A DNA stretch of 64,000 nucleotides from Amycolatopsis oliviviridis (GCF_014654365.1 NZ_BNAY01000002.1:124001-188000), one strand, 5' to 3'. Shown: positions 43,882 to 52,898, numbered from the stretch's first letter. Notes: generated by a model from the sequence alone, not told the origin. Numbers and translations are program-made.

Positions 43882-45158
43882 CGTGCGGCTTTCTCCCTCT
43901 CTTCGCCGTCCGGCCGCACGTCGATCTCGATCAGCGCGACCGCCTCTTCGGCCAGGCGCGAGGCCTCCGCCGGGCTGTCCGCGGTCACCATCAGATCGCC
44001 GACGCGGTCCCACGAGCTGCGCAGCCCGCCGAACCGGTCACCGGCCGAAACGCTGACGTCGCACAGGAACACGCCCTCGGCCTGCGACGCCTTCTCCACC
44101 CCGCGCACGTCTTCGATCAGCCCCGGCTCGATGGACACGAACCGGACCGCGGCCCCGCGTTCGGCCCGGCGCGGCAGCACGTCCACGACCGGCTCGTCCT
44201 TCATCACCGAGAAGTAGGCGCGGTTGAGCTCCACCGGATAGGCGCGCTGGATCAGTTCGATGATGCCGTCGCCGGCGAACCGACCGGCGCATTCGACCAG
44301 ATACGGGACGCCGTCGGAGACGATCCATTCACAGTGGACGATCCCGGTGCGGAACCCGGCCGCGTCGGTGAGCCGCCGCGTCTCCTCGTTCAGCGTCGCG
44401 GTGAGCTCGTCCGGGATGTCGGCGGGAACGATGTGCGCGAGCTCCACCGGTCGCGGCCCGGGGAACAGCTGTTTGCCGGTGACGTTGGCGAACAGCGGTT
44501 CGCCGTCCCGCAGCAGCATCTCGACGCTGTACTCGTCACCCTCGACAAAGCTCTCGGCCAGCATCTTCAGTTCCATCGCGCGGTCCGGGACGAAGACGCC
44601 CTCGTCCTGCACGACGCAGTTCGCCCACGCCTGCTCGGCCTCGGCCGGGTCGGTGAGCACCCGCGTCCCCACCGACGCCTGCCGGTTCGCGGGCTTGAGC
44701 ACGATCTTCCCCGGATGCCGCGCCATGAACTCGCGGACCTGCTCCGGGCTTTCGACGCGGGCCGACGCCGGGTTCGCGATCCCCGCCGCCCGGCTGACCA
44801 GCCGCAGCAGCGCCTTGTCCCGCAGGATCTGCGCCGCCCCGAACCCCGCGCCCGGCAGGCCGTAGCGCTCCGCGAGCCGGGCCGCGAACGGCGTCGCGTA
44901 CTCGGTCAGCGGCACCACCGCGGCCGGATCGAGATCGCGGTGGACGTGGTAGAACTCGTCAGCCTTGCCGGGAAGGTGGAACTCCCATTCGATCAGTTCC
45001 CGCACCAGCGCCGAACCGGCCACCGTCTCCCGCGCGCCGCGTTTGCGGACGACGTCGGGCTCCTCGACGAAGATGACCGAACCGTCCGGCTGGAAGTCCT
45101 TGATGGACGAACCCAGCGCGGCGGCCACGAACCCGACCAGCACCACCGGCCGCGTCAT
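43878..45158 (-). CDS. ATP-grasp ligase (cluster ligase 2)
   Basis: 426 residues. It has the ATP-grasp pattern: GKIVLKPANRQASVGTRVL, then LAESFVEGDEYSVEMLL and VHCEWIVSDGVPYLVECAGR. It starts MTRPVVLVGFVAAALGSSIK, with a pre-ATP-grasp Rossmann part. It resembles carboxylate-amine ligases of the BacD/DdaF type that form dipeptides. It overlaps GlmS and the solute-binding-protein gene by 4 nt each. Confidence 0.87.
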   Translation of the reverse strand: MTRPVVLVGFVAAALGSSIKDFQPDGSVIFVEEPDVVRKRGARETVAGSALVRELIEWEFHLPGKADEFYHVHRDLDPAAVVPLTEYATPFAARLAERYGLPGAGFGAAQILRDKALLRLVSRAAGIANPASARVESPEQVREFMARHPGKIVLKPANRQASVGTRVLTDPAEAEQAWANCVVQDEGVFVPDRAMELKMLAESFVEGDEYSVEMLLRDGEPLFANVTGKQLFPGPRPVELAHIVPADIPDELTATLNEETRRLTDAAGFRTGIVHCEWIVSDGVPYLVECAGRFAGDGIIELIQRAYPVELNRAYFSVMKDEPVVDVLPRRAERGAAVRFVSIEPGLIEDVRGVEKASQAEGVFLCDVSVSAGDRFGGLRSSWDRVGDLMVTADSPAEASRLAEEAVALIEIDVRPDGEEREKAAR

Positions 45159-46906
45159 GATCCTTCCTCCACGTAGTACCAGTTCTCGGGATTGATCAGC
45201 CCGTACGGGTTGATCGGCGAGAAGCCGCGCAGGTTGCCCGCGACCTCGAACAGCCGCCGCGGGAACGTCGGCATGAAGATCACCGGCGCCTGATCGGCGA
45301 TGTACTCCTGGTACTCGTACAGCGCTTCGAGGGAGTCGGTGGTGACCGTCTTCGCGATCAGCTCGTCCGCCTTGGCGTCACGCCAGTTGCTGAAGTTGCA
45401 GGCGGCACCGCTCTGGAAGAGGTTCTCGCCGGTCGGGTAGTTGTAGACCCAGCCGCCGCCCCAGCAGGACAGCTGCCACATCCGCTTCTCGCCCGGCCCG
45501 TCTTCCGCCACCAGGACCGAACCCATCACCTCTTCGAGCCGGATCTCGATCCCGGCCTTGGCCGCGTCGTCCCGGAACTGCGCCATGAGCCGCGCCAGCG
45601 AGGGCCGTCCTTCCCAGTAGCGCAGGGAGAAACTCAGCTCCGTGCCGGCCGGGATGCCTTCGCCCGCCTCACCGGGACCGGTGCCGGGACGCACACACAC
45701 CGCGGGCGACGCGCTCACGTCCCAGCCGTTGTCGGCGAGCAGCTGCCGCGCCTTCTCCAGGTCGAAGGGCCAGAACCCGCCGCGTTCGGCGATCTTCGGC
45801 GACACCAGGTCGCTCTTGGGCAGGACCGGGATCGATCCGGTCTGGCTCCAGCCGTACCCCTGGTAGACCTCGCGGGCCCCGTACTCCTGGTCGAAACAGC
45901 TCTGCAGCGCCTGCCGGACGTAAGGCTGCCTGATCATGTTCCCGGCCACCGTCGGGTTGCTGAAGTTGACGGCCATGAAATTGATGTTGAACAGGATCTG
46001 GGGTTCCAGCTGGAAACCCTCGCCCAGCGGGTTCGGCCCGCCCTTGGTCGGGTCACCGTCCGGCTGCACGCCCATCCCCGGCGGCAGGAAGCCGACCTGG
46101 ACGTCACCGGACTGCAGCAGCTCGTACTGCTGCTCGTCCGACGTCGTCGACACCTGGCGCAACTCGTCGAGATGCGGCGGGTTGGGTCCGCTGTAGTGCT
46201 CGTTCGGGACGAAGGTGACGACGCCTTCCTCGGTGTAGCTCTTGAGCCGCCACGGTCCGTTGACGACACTCCACACCGGACTGTCGGCCCAGCGGGTGCG
46301 GTGCGAGTTGTCCTCCTCGACGACGTCGCCGTTCTCCGCCATCAGGAACTCGTAGACCGCTTCGGCCTGCTCGATGTCGTGCGTCGCGTCGGCCGGTCCG
46401 TCCGCGGTGCGGTCCCACGCCTTCGGCATCGGCGTGATCATGGTGAGCTGGTTCAGCAGCACCCAGTTCTTCGAGTACGCCTTGTCGAAGGTGAAGCTGA
46501 CCTTGTCGTCGTCGACCTTCCCGAACGACACCAGGTTGTCCGGGAAGTAGCCCTCGGAGTAGGCGCCGAACCTCGGCCCCTTCACCTTCAGCATGTTCAT
46601 CCAGAAGATGACGTTGTCCGCGCAGACCGTCTCGCCGTTGGACCACTTCCACGGTTTGATCCGGACCGTGCAGGTGCGGCCGGTCTCGTCCCAGACCGGC
46701 TCTTCGCCGACGCTGAGGTCCCAGTCGATCTCCGGTGCGCCGTCCCGGCCCAGCCAGTACAGCGGCCGGTACATCAGCATCTGGAACTCGTAGAGGCTCC
46801 GCACGCCGAAGCGTTCGCCCGGGGTGAAGGGGAAGATCACCGCGGGCGGGAACCCGGGCAGGCAGGCCCAGGTGGCGACGCCACCCTTGATCGGCTTGTC
46901 CGTCAT
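45155..46906 (-). CDS. Family 5 solute-binding protein without signal peptide
   Basis: 583 residues of the oligopeptide-binding (SBP_bac_5) fold: RTCTVRIKPWKWSNGETVCA (about 77-97), then SVVNGPWRLKSYTEEGVVTF and PYVRQALQSCFDQEYGAREV. The N-terminus MTDKPIKGGVATWACLPGFP has no hydrophobic leader or lipobox, and no ABC permease or ATPase genes are nearby. It should therefore remain in the cytoplasm, possibly as a binding protein, chaperone or enzyme-like partner in the pathway. Starts further upstream were not found. Confidence 0.83.
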   Translation of the reverse strand: MTDKPIKGGVATWACLPGFPPAVIFPFTPGERFGVRSLYEFQMLMYRPLYWLGRDGAPEIDWDLSVGEEPVWDETGRTCTVRIKPWKWSNGETVCADNVIFWMNMLKVKGPRFGAYSEGYFPDNLVSFGKVDDDKVSFTFDKAYSKNWVLLNQLTMITPMPKAWDRTADGPADATHDIEQAEAVYEFLMAENGDVVEEDNSHRTRWADSPVWSVVNGPWRLKSYTEEGVVTFVPNEHYSGPNPPHLDELRQVSTTSDEQQYELLQSGDVQVGFLPPGMGVQPDGDPTKGGPNPLGEGFQLEPQILFNINFMAVNFSNPTVAGNMIRQPYVRQALQSCFDQEYGAREVYQGYGWSQTGSIPVLPKSDLVSPKIAERGGFWPFDLEKARQLLADNGWDVSASPAVCVRPGTGPGEAGEGIPAGTELSFSLRYWEGRPSLARLMAQFRDDAAKAGIEIRLEEVMGSVLVAEDGPGEKRMWQLSCWGGGWVYNYPTGENLFQSGAACNFSNWRDAKADELIAKTVTTDSLEALYEYQEYIADQAPVIFMPTFPRRLFEVAGNLRGFSPINPYGLINPENWYYVEEGS

Positions 46907-46937
46907 GACTTTCGCTTCCTCCGCATTTCGGCCGCGC

Positions 46938-48197
46938 TCAGGCGGCGGTCGCCTCGAGAACCTCGGCCGGCTGCTTCTTTTCCTGCGCCGACAGCGGTTT
47001 CGCCAGACTGAAGTAGGTGCCGATCACGATCGCGCCCTGCAGGATCGCGAGACCCCAGAACGCGTAGGGCACGGTGGTCGCGTCCGCCAGGGAAGACAGC
47101 CCGACGGTCGCTGCGACACCCAGACCGAGGCCGACCGCCTGAGTGCCACCGAAGATCCGGCCGACCCGGTCCTCCGGGCTCGCCCGCATCAGCAGGGTGC
47201 GGGCGGCGATCCGCCCCTGGGCGAAGCAGAACCCGGCGAACGGGATGGCCACCATCAGCGCGATGTAGTGCAGCGGCTGGATCGCTAGGCAGATCAGGTT
47301 CCCGAGCGTGCCGAGGACGGCAAGGTGGATGCCCTTGAACCGCTTACTGACCTTGCCGTACGCGGCGGCGCCGACGATGAACCCGACCCCGGCCAGCGCG
47401 TCGACCACGCCGATCATCCACGCGCCCTGGTCGAAGGTCTGCAGGATCAGTGTCGTCAGGATGACGTTGGCGACCATCAGGCCGATGTTCCCGTTGGCGT
47501 ACAACAGCGCGAGCCGCTTGATCGGCTGGTGCACAGGCGCCTCGACCGGCTCTGACGAGTCGACGGCCGCGGACTCCTCGGCCACCTGGGGCTTGGCGGG
47601 TTTGCGGCCGATCGCGTAGACGAGGACGGCCGAGAGGATGAAGCTCAGCGAGTTGAACACGAACAGCGGGGTGGCGCCGAACCAGATCACCAGGAACCCG
47701 GCGAGCGAGGACGCCAGCAGCATGCCGGCGTTGCTCGCCATCTCGAAGTGCGAGTTGAACTTCCCGAGCCGCTCGTCCCGGATGCGTTCCTTGATCAGGC
47801 CGTTGCTCGCGGGCATGAACAACGCCGCGGTACAGGCGAGCATGAAGTTCGCGATGTAGGACCCCAGGTTCGCCGGGCCGCCCAGCCACAGCCAGACCGG
47901 CAGGGCGAACGCGGTCAGCGCGCTGACCAGGTCCGCGGCGACGCACAGCATCCGCCGGTCGACCTTGTCGACCAGCTTGCCGAACAGCAGCGCGAGCGCG
48001 ACCTGCGGGATCGACACCGCGATGAACAGCCAGCCGACGGCGAGGGTGGTCTGCTCGGCGTGGAAGACCAGGATCGCGGCGGCGGTGATCTGGAAGGCGT
48101 TGCCCGCCGTGGTGACGAAGCCCGCCGGGACCAGCAGGCGTTCGGCGAGCCGGGAACTCCGGACCGCGTCGGGGGAAAGAGTGCTGTCGAGTGACAT
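46938..48197 (-). CDS. MFS exporter
   Basis: 419 residues with about 12 membrane helices and the typical MFS loop LFGKLVDKVDRRMLCVAAD after helix 2. There is a central cytoplasmic loop near 200-225 (AEESAAVDSSEPVEAPVHQP). It belongs to the MFS_3/enterobactin-exporter-like group by its N-terminus. It lies between the solute-binding-protein and MetRS-like genes (6 nt after the latter). Export of the cluster product, or of a toxic hydrazine intermediate, is the obvious role. Confidence 0.87.
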   Translation of the reverse strand: MSLDSTLSPDAVRSSRLAERLLVPAGFVTTAGNAFQITAAAILVFHAEQTTLAVGWLFIAVSIPQVALALLFGKLVDKVDRRMLCVAADLVSALTAFALPVWLWLGGPANLGSYIANFMLACTAALFMPASNGLIKERIRDERLGKFNSHFEMASNAGMLLASSLAGFLVIWFGATPLFVFNSLSFILSAVLVYAIGRKPAKPQVAEESAAVDSSEPVEAPVHQPIKRLALLYANGNIGLMVANVILTTLILQTFDQGAWMIGVVDALAGVGFIVGAAAYGKVSKRFKGIHLAVLGTLGNLICLAIQPLHYIALMVAIPFAGFCFAQGRIAARTLLMRASPEDRVGRIFGGTQAVGLGLGVAATVGLSSLADATTVPYAFWGLAILQGAIVIGTYFSLAKPLSAQEKKQPAEVLEATAA

Positions 48198-48203
48198 GGG
48201 GTC

Positions 48204-49829
48204 TCAGACCTCGCTCGTCGGGGGGAATTCCAGTGGTGGCACGGCGAACGCCGTGGTGTGCGTGACGTCGAAGGCGTCCGCGTGGATCCGGAGGTCGAAT
48301 CCGCCTGCTTCGGCGGCACGCGCGGTGAGGTCGATCAGGATCGGCGAAGCGCAGCCGATCAGGGCCCGCAGTTCGAGGAAGAGGTCGCCCAGCGCGCCGC
48401 GGAGCACCTCCTGGTCGAGGTTGCCCTTCAGCGTGCGTTCGGTCGCCGCGCGCAGGCGCCCGACGTGCTGCACGATCAGATCGGCCGCCCGGCTGAGACT
48501 GAAGTCCTCGAGTTCGTAGTTCAGGGCGAACCGGGAGACCATCGCCGCCGCGCGTTCCGTGGCCTCGGCCGAGACCGGGAGCGAGCCGTTCTCCCCGCCG
48601 ACCTCGGCGGTGAGTTTGGCCAGCGTCTCGGCGAGTTCGTTCCACGGTGCGACGAGCCGCTCCCCCGCGACCTTCTCCAGCGCGGCGCGGGAGAAGTTGG
48701 TCCGGGCGAACTCGGGGGCGGTCAGGTTGAGGTGGAACCGCGCGATGTCGCGGGGCACCTCGGCCGCGAGTTCGCGGGCCCAGACCACGTGTCCCTTGCT
48801 GGTGGAGAACTTCTCGTTCTCCAGTTCGTAGAACTCGTTGACGAGCAGGGTGTCCGGGAGGACGTAGCGGTCCCCGAGGGCGATCAGCTCGGCGACGTGG
48901 ACGACGCCCCAGGTGAACAGCGGGTCGAACCCCATGAACACCACGACCCGCGCGTCGTTCTCCACGAGCCACGCGTCGTCGTCGCCCGCCTTCGGCTTCC
49001 CGTTGCGCCGCAAGGCGTACTCGGTGCAGTACATCGAGGCGGGCATCCCCTCGACCCAGGCGTTGAGCCGCTGTCCCGGCGTCTGCAGGAACGGCGCCGG
49101 CAGCCCCCATTTGACCGGGTACGTGATCGCGAAGTCCGGCAACGGCCCGGCCAGCAGTTCCCGCATCAGGCCGAGCACGTGCGGCCGCCACGCGGGTCCG
49201 CGCTCCTCGTAGTACGCGAGGAGTTGTTCGCGGTACTCCGAGACGGGGAAGACCATGATCTCCGTCTCGCGGTAGGTCACCTCGTCGGCGGGGTCGAGCA
49301 CCGAGTACGGCTCGATGAGCGCGTCGAAGTCGATCGGATGCCCGCAGCCCTCGCAGAAACCGCCGCGGCTGTCCGCGAGACAGGTCGGGCAGCCGCCACC
49401 GACGAACCCCTCGACCAGGAACTCGCCCTTGCTCTCGCTGTAGGGCAGACGCACTTTGCGCAGGCGGAGCTTTCCCTTGTCGTACAGGCGCTTCACGTAG
49501 TCGTGGACGAGTGCCTTGTAGCCCTCGTCGGTCGGTGAGAAGCCGTCGACCTCGACACCCATCGCCTTGAACGTGCGCTGGATGTTCTCGGTCGACTGCT
49601 GCACCAGCTCGGGCGGTGTGAGCCCGACCCTCGCCGCGCTGGTGACGAGATAGGTCTGGCTGTCGTCGGTGCAGGAGGCGAACACGGCCTCGCGGCCCGC
49701 CGCGCGCAGGTATCGCCGGTGCACGTCGGCGCCGAGGTACGGGCCCGCGATATGCCCGATGTGCAGGTCCCCGTTGGACGTCGGAGGTCCGCCGATGATC
49801 ACCACCGGTCTCGTGTCGGCCATGGTCAC
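48204..49829 (-). CDS. Methionyl-tRNA-synthetase-like hydrazine synthetase component
   Basis: 541 residues from the GTG at 49829, chosen because it overlaps the cupin stop (GTGA) with GGAG upstream; an ATG two codons on is an alternative. Class I synthetase features: GDLHIGHIAGPYLGADV (HIGH), a zinc knuckle with C-x2-C and C-x2-C in GGGCPTCLADSRGGFCEGCG, and KFSTSKGH (KMSKS-like). In s56-p1, triacsin and pyrazomycin pathways such domains, fused to a cupin, activate an amino acid as adenylate and load it on N-hydroxylysine before N-N bond formation. Here the two domains are separate genes. Confidence 0.88.
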   Translation of the reverse strand: MTMADTRPVVIIGGPPTSNGDLHIGHIAGPYLGADVHRRYLRAAGREAVFASCTDDSQTYLVTSAARVGLTPPELVQQSTENIQRTFKAMGVEVDGFSPTDEGYKALVHDYVKRLYDKGKLRLRKVRLPYSESKGEFLVEGFVGGGCPTCLADSRGGFCEGCGHPIDFDALIEPYSVLDPADEVTYRETEIMVFPVSEYREQLLAYYEERGPAWRPHVLGLMRELLAGPLPDFAITYPVKWGLPAPFLQTPGQRLNAWVEGMPASMYCTEYALRRNGKPKAGDDDAWLVENDARVVVFMGFDPLFTWGVVHVAELIALGDRYVLPDTLLVNEFYELENEKFSTSKGHVVWARELAAEVPRDIARFHLNLTAPEFARTNFSRAALEKVAGERLVAPWNELAETLAKLTAEVGGENGSLPVSAEATERAAAMVSRFALNYELEDFSLSRAADLIVQHVGRLRAATERTLKGNLDQEVLRGALGDLFLELRALIGCASPILIDLTARAAEAGGFDLRIHADAFDVTHTTAFAVPPLEFPPTSEV

Positions 49830-50191
49830 GCCAGCTCCTCGTGCCGGGCGGCGAACTTCGCCGTCATGTCGGTGTCCCACCAGATCGCGTACATCTCGAA
49901 GTCCTCGGCGCCGTCGTTGAGGATGCGGTGCTCGGTGCCGGGCTTGTGGAACTCGACGTCGCCGGGGCGGAAGGGACGGCGCTCTCCCCCGGATTCGACG
50001 ACCGCCTCGCCGTTGACGGCGATGAAGAGCTCGTACTCGTGGTGGGAATGCGCGCCCGTCGCGCCGTGCGCCGGCACGGTGACCCAGGCGCCCTCGAACG
50101 GCGCGTTCAGCGCCGCCCACGGCAGGAGCCGCTGGCCGTAGGCGCCGTTCTCGAAGACCATCTTTTCCCGCTCCAGCGGCCGGATCTCCAT
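49826..50191 (-). CDS. Cupin component of the split hydrazine synthetase
   Basis: 121 residues, one cupin barrel. The metal-ligand motif is HSHHEYELFIAVNGEAV (His-x-His and Glu), followed by RPGDVEFHKPGTEHRI with the third His. In the fused Spb40/PyrN-type enzymes the zinc cupin rearranges the O-acyl hydroxylamine ester into the hydrazine. Gene order (cupin, then MetRS-like) is the same as the domain order of the fused enzymes. It starts 23 nt after the N-hydroxylase stop. Confidence 0.87.
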   Translation of the reverse strand: MEIRPLEREKMVFENGAYGQRLLPWAALNAPFEGAWVTVPAHGATGAHSHHEYELFIAVNGEAVVESGGERRPFRPGDVEFHKPGTEHRILNDGAEDFEMYAIWWDTDMTAKFAARHEELA

Positions 50192-50214
50192 GACGTTCTC
50201 TTTCTTCTCGAGGA

Positions 50215-51528
50215 TCAGCGGGTGGCGACGACGGTGTTGGTGTCCTGCGTCGGCTGCGGTGGCACCTCGGGGGTTTCACCGCGGTGGGCGAGGATGTCCT
50301 GCAGGATGTCGTTGGCACGTGGGGCGAGGACGCTGAGCAGCGAGTCCGCGATCCCGTGCGTCGCTTCGTTGACGCCCTGGAGGTAGACGGCGGCGGTGGC
50401 GGGCTGGTCGATCTCCAGCCGGTAGTCGCGGGTCACCTTGATCTCCGAGAGGCCGATCGACTTCGCGATCTCCTGGACCATCCTCGGCATCTCCGGGGAG
50501 AACCCGGTGCCGAGCAGGACCAGATCGGTGCGCAGTTCCTGCGTCTCGCCGGTGCGCCGGTCGGTCAGCTCCAGCACGATCTCATCGCCGTCGTCGCGGG
50601 CGTCGGTGATGTCGCTCATCGTGATCATCTTCAGCCGGGAACGGCCGGAAAGGCGGTCCAGGTAGATCGACCGGTAGAGCGCGTCCATCGTGCCCGGCGC
50701 CAGCCCGGAGTAGTTCGTGTGGTGCATCTCCTTGAGCATCTGCTCGCGGGCTTCCGGCCGCGCGTCGAAGAACTTGTCCACATGGGACGGGAAGAACAGC
50801 TCGTTGTTGAACTTGCTGCTCTCGTAGTAGTTCAGGCCGATCGAACGCATCACCATGGTGGGCTTGCATTCGGGCAGGTCCTGCTGCACGGTGCTGAACA
50901 GTTCCGCCGCGCTCTGTCCGGCACCGATCACCGCGACGCGGTACGGTAGTTCCTTGCGCAGCTTGGCGATCCTCGGCAGGTACTGCGTGCTGTGGATGAC
51001 GCGGTCCTGGTTCACCGTGCGGAGCCGGTCGGGGATCCGCGCGTCCCGGCCCGCGCCGACCACCAGGTACCGGCTGCGGATGGTCTCGCCGTCGGCGACG
51101 CGGGTGTCCCAGCCGGTCAGCACGCCGTCCGTCCACACGGGAGTGACGTCGAGGCATTCCCGGCCACGCTGGAGATCCACCAGTGCCAGCGAATCGGCCG
51201 TCCACTTGAGATAGTCGGCGAGCTCGACCCGGTACGGGACGAAGCTGCCCATGTTCACGAACTCGTTGAGCCGGTCGGTGGCGTGCAGATAGTTGAGGAA
51301 CGAGAACCGGCTGCGCGGATTGCGCAGGGTCACCAGGTCCTTGAGGAACGAGACCTGCGACAGCGCCTCCGGCAGGAGCATGCCCCGCTGCCAGGAGACC
51401 TCCTCGTCGCGTTCGAGCAGGACCGATTCGCGGGCCAGGCCGGGCGCGAGCTCCTCCAGCGCCACGGCGAGTGCCAGGTTGGACGGTCCTGCTCCGACTG
51501 CGAGAAGCTCGACATCACGGTTCGCCAT
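50215..51528 (-). CDS. L-lysine/ornithine N-monooxygenase
   Basis: 437 residues from the ATG at 51528, which has GGAG at -11; an ATG at 51543 has none. It is a flavin N-hydroxylase of the IucD/SidA/PvdA family: VGAGPSNLALAVALEE (FAD), VAVIGAGQSAAELF (NADPH) and DLVLLGTGFSP near the C-terminus. Lys126-type and Asn positions cannot be told from sequence alone, so lysine or ornithine is open. With the cupin and MetRS-like proteins beside it, N6-hydroxylysine is the probable product and the N-N bond donor. Confidence 0.92.
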   Translation of the reverse strand: MANRDVELLAVGAGPSNLALAVALEELAPGLARESVLLERDEEVSWQRGMLLPEALSQVSFLKDLVTLRNPRSRFSFLNYLHATDRLNEFVNMGSFVPYRVELADYLKWTADSLALVDLQRGRECLDVTPVWTDGVLTGWDTRVADGETIRSRYLVVGAGRDARIPDRLRTVNQDRVIHSTQYLPRIAKLRKELPYRVAVIGAGQSAAELFSTVQQDLPECKPTMVMRSIGLNYYESSKFNNELFFPSHVDKFFDARPEAREQMLKEMHHTNYSGLAPGTMDALYRSIYLDRLSGRSRLKMITMSDITDARDDGDEIVLELTDRRTGETQELRTDLVLLGTGFSPEMPRMVQEIAKSIGLSEIKVTRDYRLEIDQPATAAVYLQGVNEATHGIADSLLSVLAPRANDILQDILAHRGETPEVPPQPTQDTNTVVATR

Positions 51529-51586
51529 TGTTTGCTCCGCCATCGTTGTGAGTGCTTGGAAGGTGTTCTGCGGTGCCCGTGCGCGG

Positions 51587-52843
51587 TCAGCCACCGGCGG
51601 CCACCGAAGGCAGCAGGGGGTGCGCGGTCAGCCGGACCTGGGCCATGGCCTTGTCCAGCACAACTTCACAGTCGTCGGGGTCGCTGCCCGCGCAGATCAC
51701 GTACGCGTGCCGCGAGATGAACTCCGCCGGCGGCAGCCGCATCCGCGCCCCCGGCTCGACGAGCACGTCGGCGGTGAGGACCCCGTTGTCCCGCATGGAA
51801 CCCGGGACGGACACGGACTCGACGACACAGTCCTGTTTCGGGTAGCCGAAGCGCACCCCGACCCACCGGGGCTCGGCCTCGTGCGGGATGTGCGGACGCA
51901 TGCCGAGCGCGACGTCGACCGCGGCCGCGCCCGGGTCGATCCCGGTCGCGAACCGGGCGAGCAACGGGATCAGGTCCCCGCCGAGGCGGCCGTTGATCTC
52001 CACGATCACCGGTCCGCGCTCGGTGAGCTTGAGTTCGGTGTGGGTGATGCCGTACCGGAAGTCGATCGCGCTGTGCGCGCGGGCCAGCGTCGAACGGAGC
52101 GCGGGGTCGGCAAGCAGTTCGTCCGCGGAGCTGACCAGATGGCCGAGCTCCTCGAAGTACGGGTGCATGCCGACCGTCTTGTGCGCCACGAACATCGGCG
52201 TGTACTCGCCGTCCACGACGGCACCGTCCACACTGATCTCGGGTCCGGTCAGGAACTCCTCGACCAGCGCGCCGCCCCGGTACGCGGGAGAGCCGCCGAA
52301 GCTGGCGTCCTCCGCGGTCCGGAACGCCTTCCGCACCGCCTCCGCGTCTTCCGCGAAGCTGACGCCGATGCTGGCCCCGCCCCCGCGCGGCTTGACCACG
52401 ACGGGGTAGCCGATCCGGTCGGCCACGCGGACGGCCTGCTCGTCGTCGTGCACGAAACCGAAGTCCGGCTGCGCGACCCCGGCCGCGGTGAGCGTCCTGC
52501 GGTTGAGCCACTTGTCGCGGCAGCCCTCGATCGCGGAGATCCCCGCCCCCGGCAGGCCGAGTTCGTCCGCGACGTGCGCAGCCGTCACGATCAGCGCCTC
52601 GTCCCACGACACCACGCCGAGCACCGGCGTCTTCGCGTTCACCGCGCGGGCCGCGGCCAGTACGGCGTCGCGGTCCTGCAGGTCCAGCACCGTGCCGCCG
52701 GTGATGTAGCGCTCCTGCCAGGTCGGCTCGGCCCCGTTGAACAGCCACAGGGGATGCCGGTGCCCGGCCGACGCCAACAGGTACTCCCGGTACGGCCGCA
52801 TCCCGCAGCCGATCACCAGGACAACACCCTCCGCTGAGCTCAT
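51587..52843 (-). CDS. ATP-grasp ligase (cluster ligase 3), first gene of operon 1
   Basis: 418 residues from the ATG at 52843, with AGAGGGA upstream. It has the ATP-grasp pattern YPVVVKPRGGGASIGVSF, then EISVDGAVVDGEYTPMFV and THTELKLTERGPVIVEINGR. The N-terminus VVLVIGCGMRPYREYLLASA is a Rossmann-like module. The L-amino acid ligase-like arrangement suggests peptide or amide bond formation. It lies directly downstream of promoter motif copy 2. Confidence 0.87.
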   Translation of the reverse strand: MSSAEGVVLVIGCGMRPYREYLLASAGHRHPLWLFNGAEPTWQERYITGGTVLDLQDRDAVLAAARAVNAKTPVLGVVSWDEALIVTAAHVADELGLPGAGISAIEGCRDKWLNRRTLTAAGVAQPDFGFVHDDEQAVRVADRIGYPVVVKPRGGGASIGVSFAEDAEAVRKAFRTAEDASFGGSPAYRGGALVEEFLTGPEISVDGAVVDGEYTPMFVAHKTVGMHPYFEELGHLVSSADELLADPALRSTLARAHSAIDFRYGITHTELKLTERGPVIVEINGRLGGDLIPLLARFATGIDPGAAAVDVALGMRPHIPHEAEPRWVGVRFGYPKQDCVVESVSVPGSMRDNGVLTADVLVEPGARMRLPPAEFISRHAYVICAGSDPDDCEVVLDKAMAQVRLTAHPLLPSVAAGG

Positions 52844-52898
52844 TCCCTCTCCCCACCAGCCCGTCGCTTCGTCGCGGGCTACTACATCCCGGGGATTG

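Noticed and set aside
45155..46906. Extracellular peptide-uptake binding protein
   Set aside because: There is no signal peptide, no lipobox and no ABC permease or ATPase genes in the neighbourhood, so ordinary uptake is not supported.
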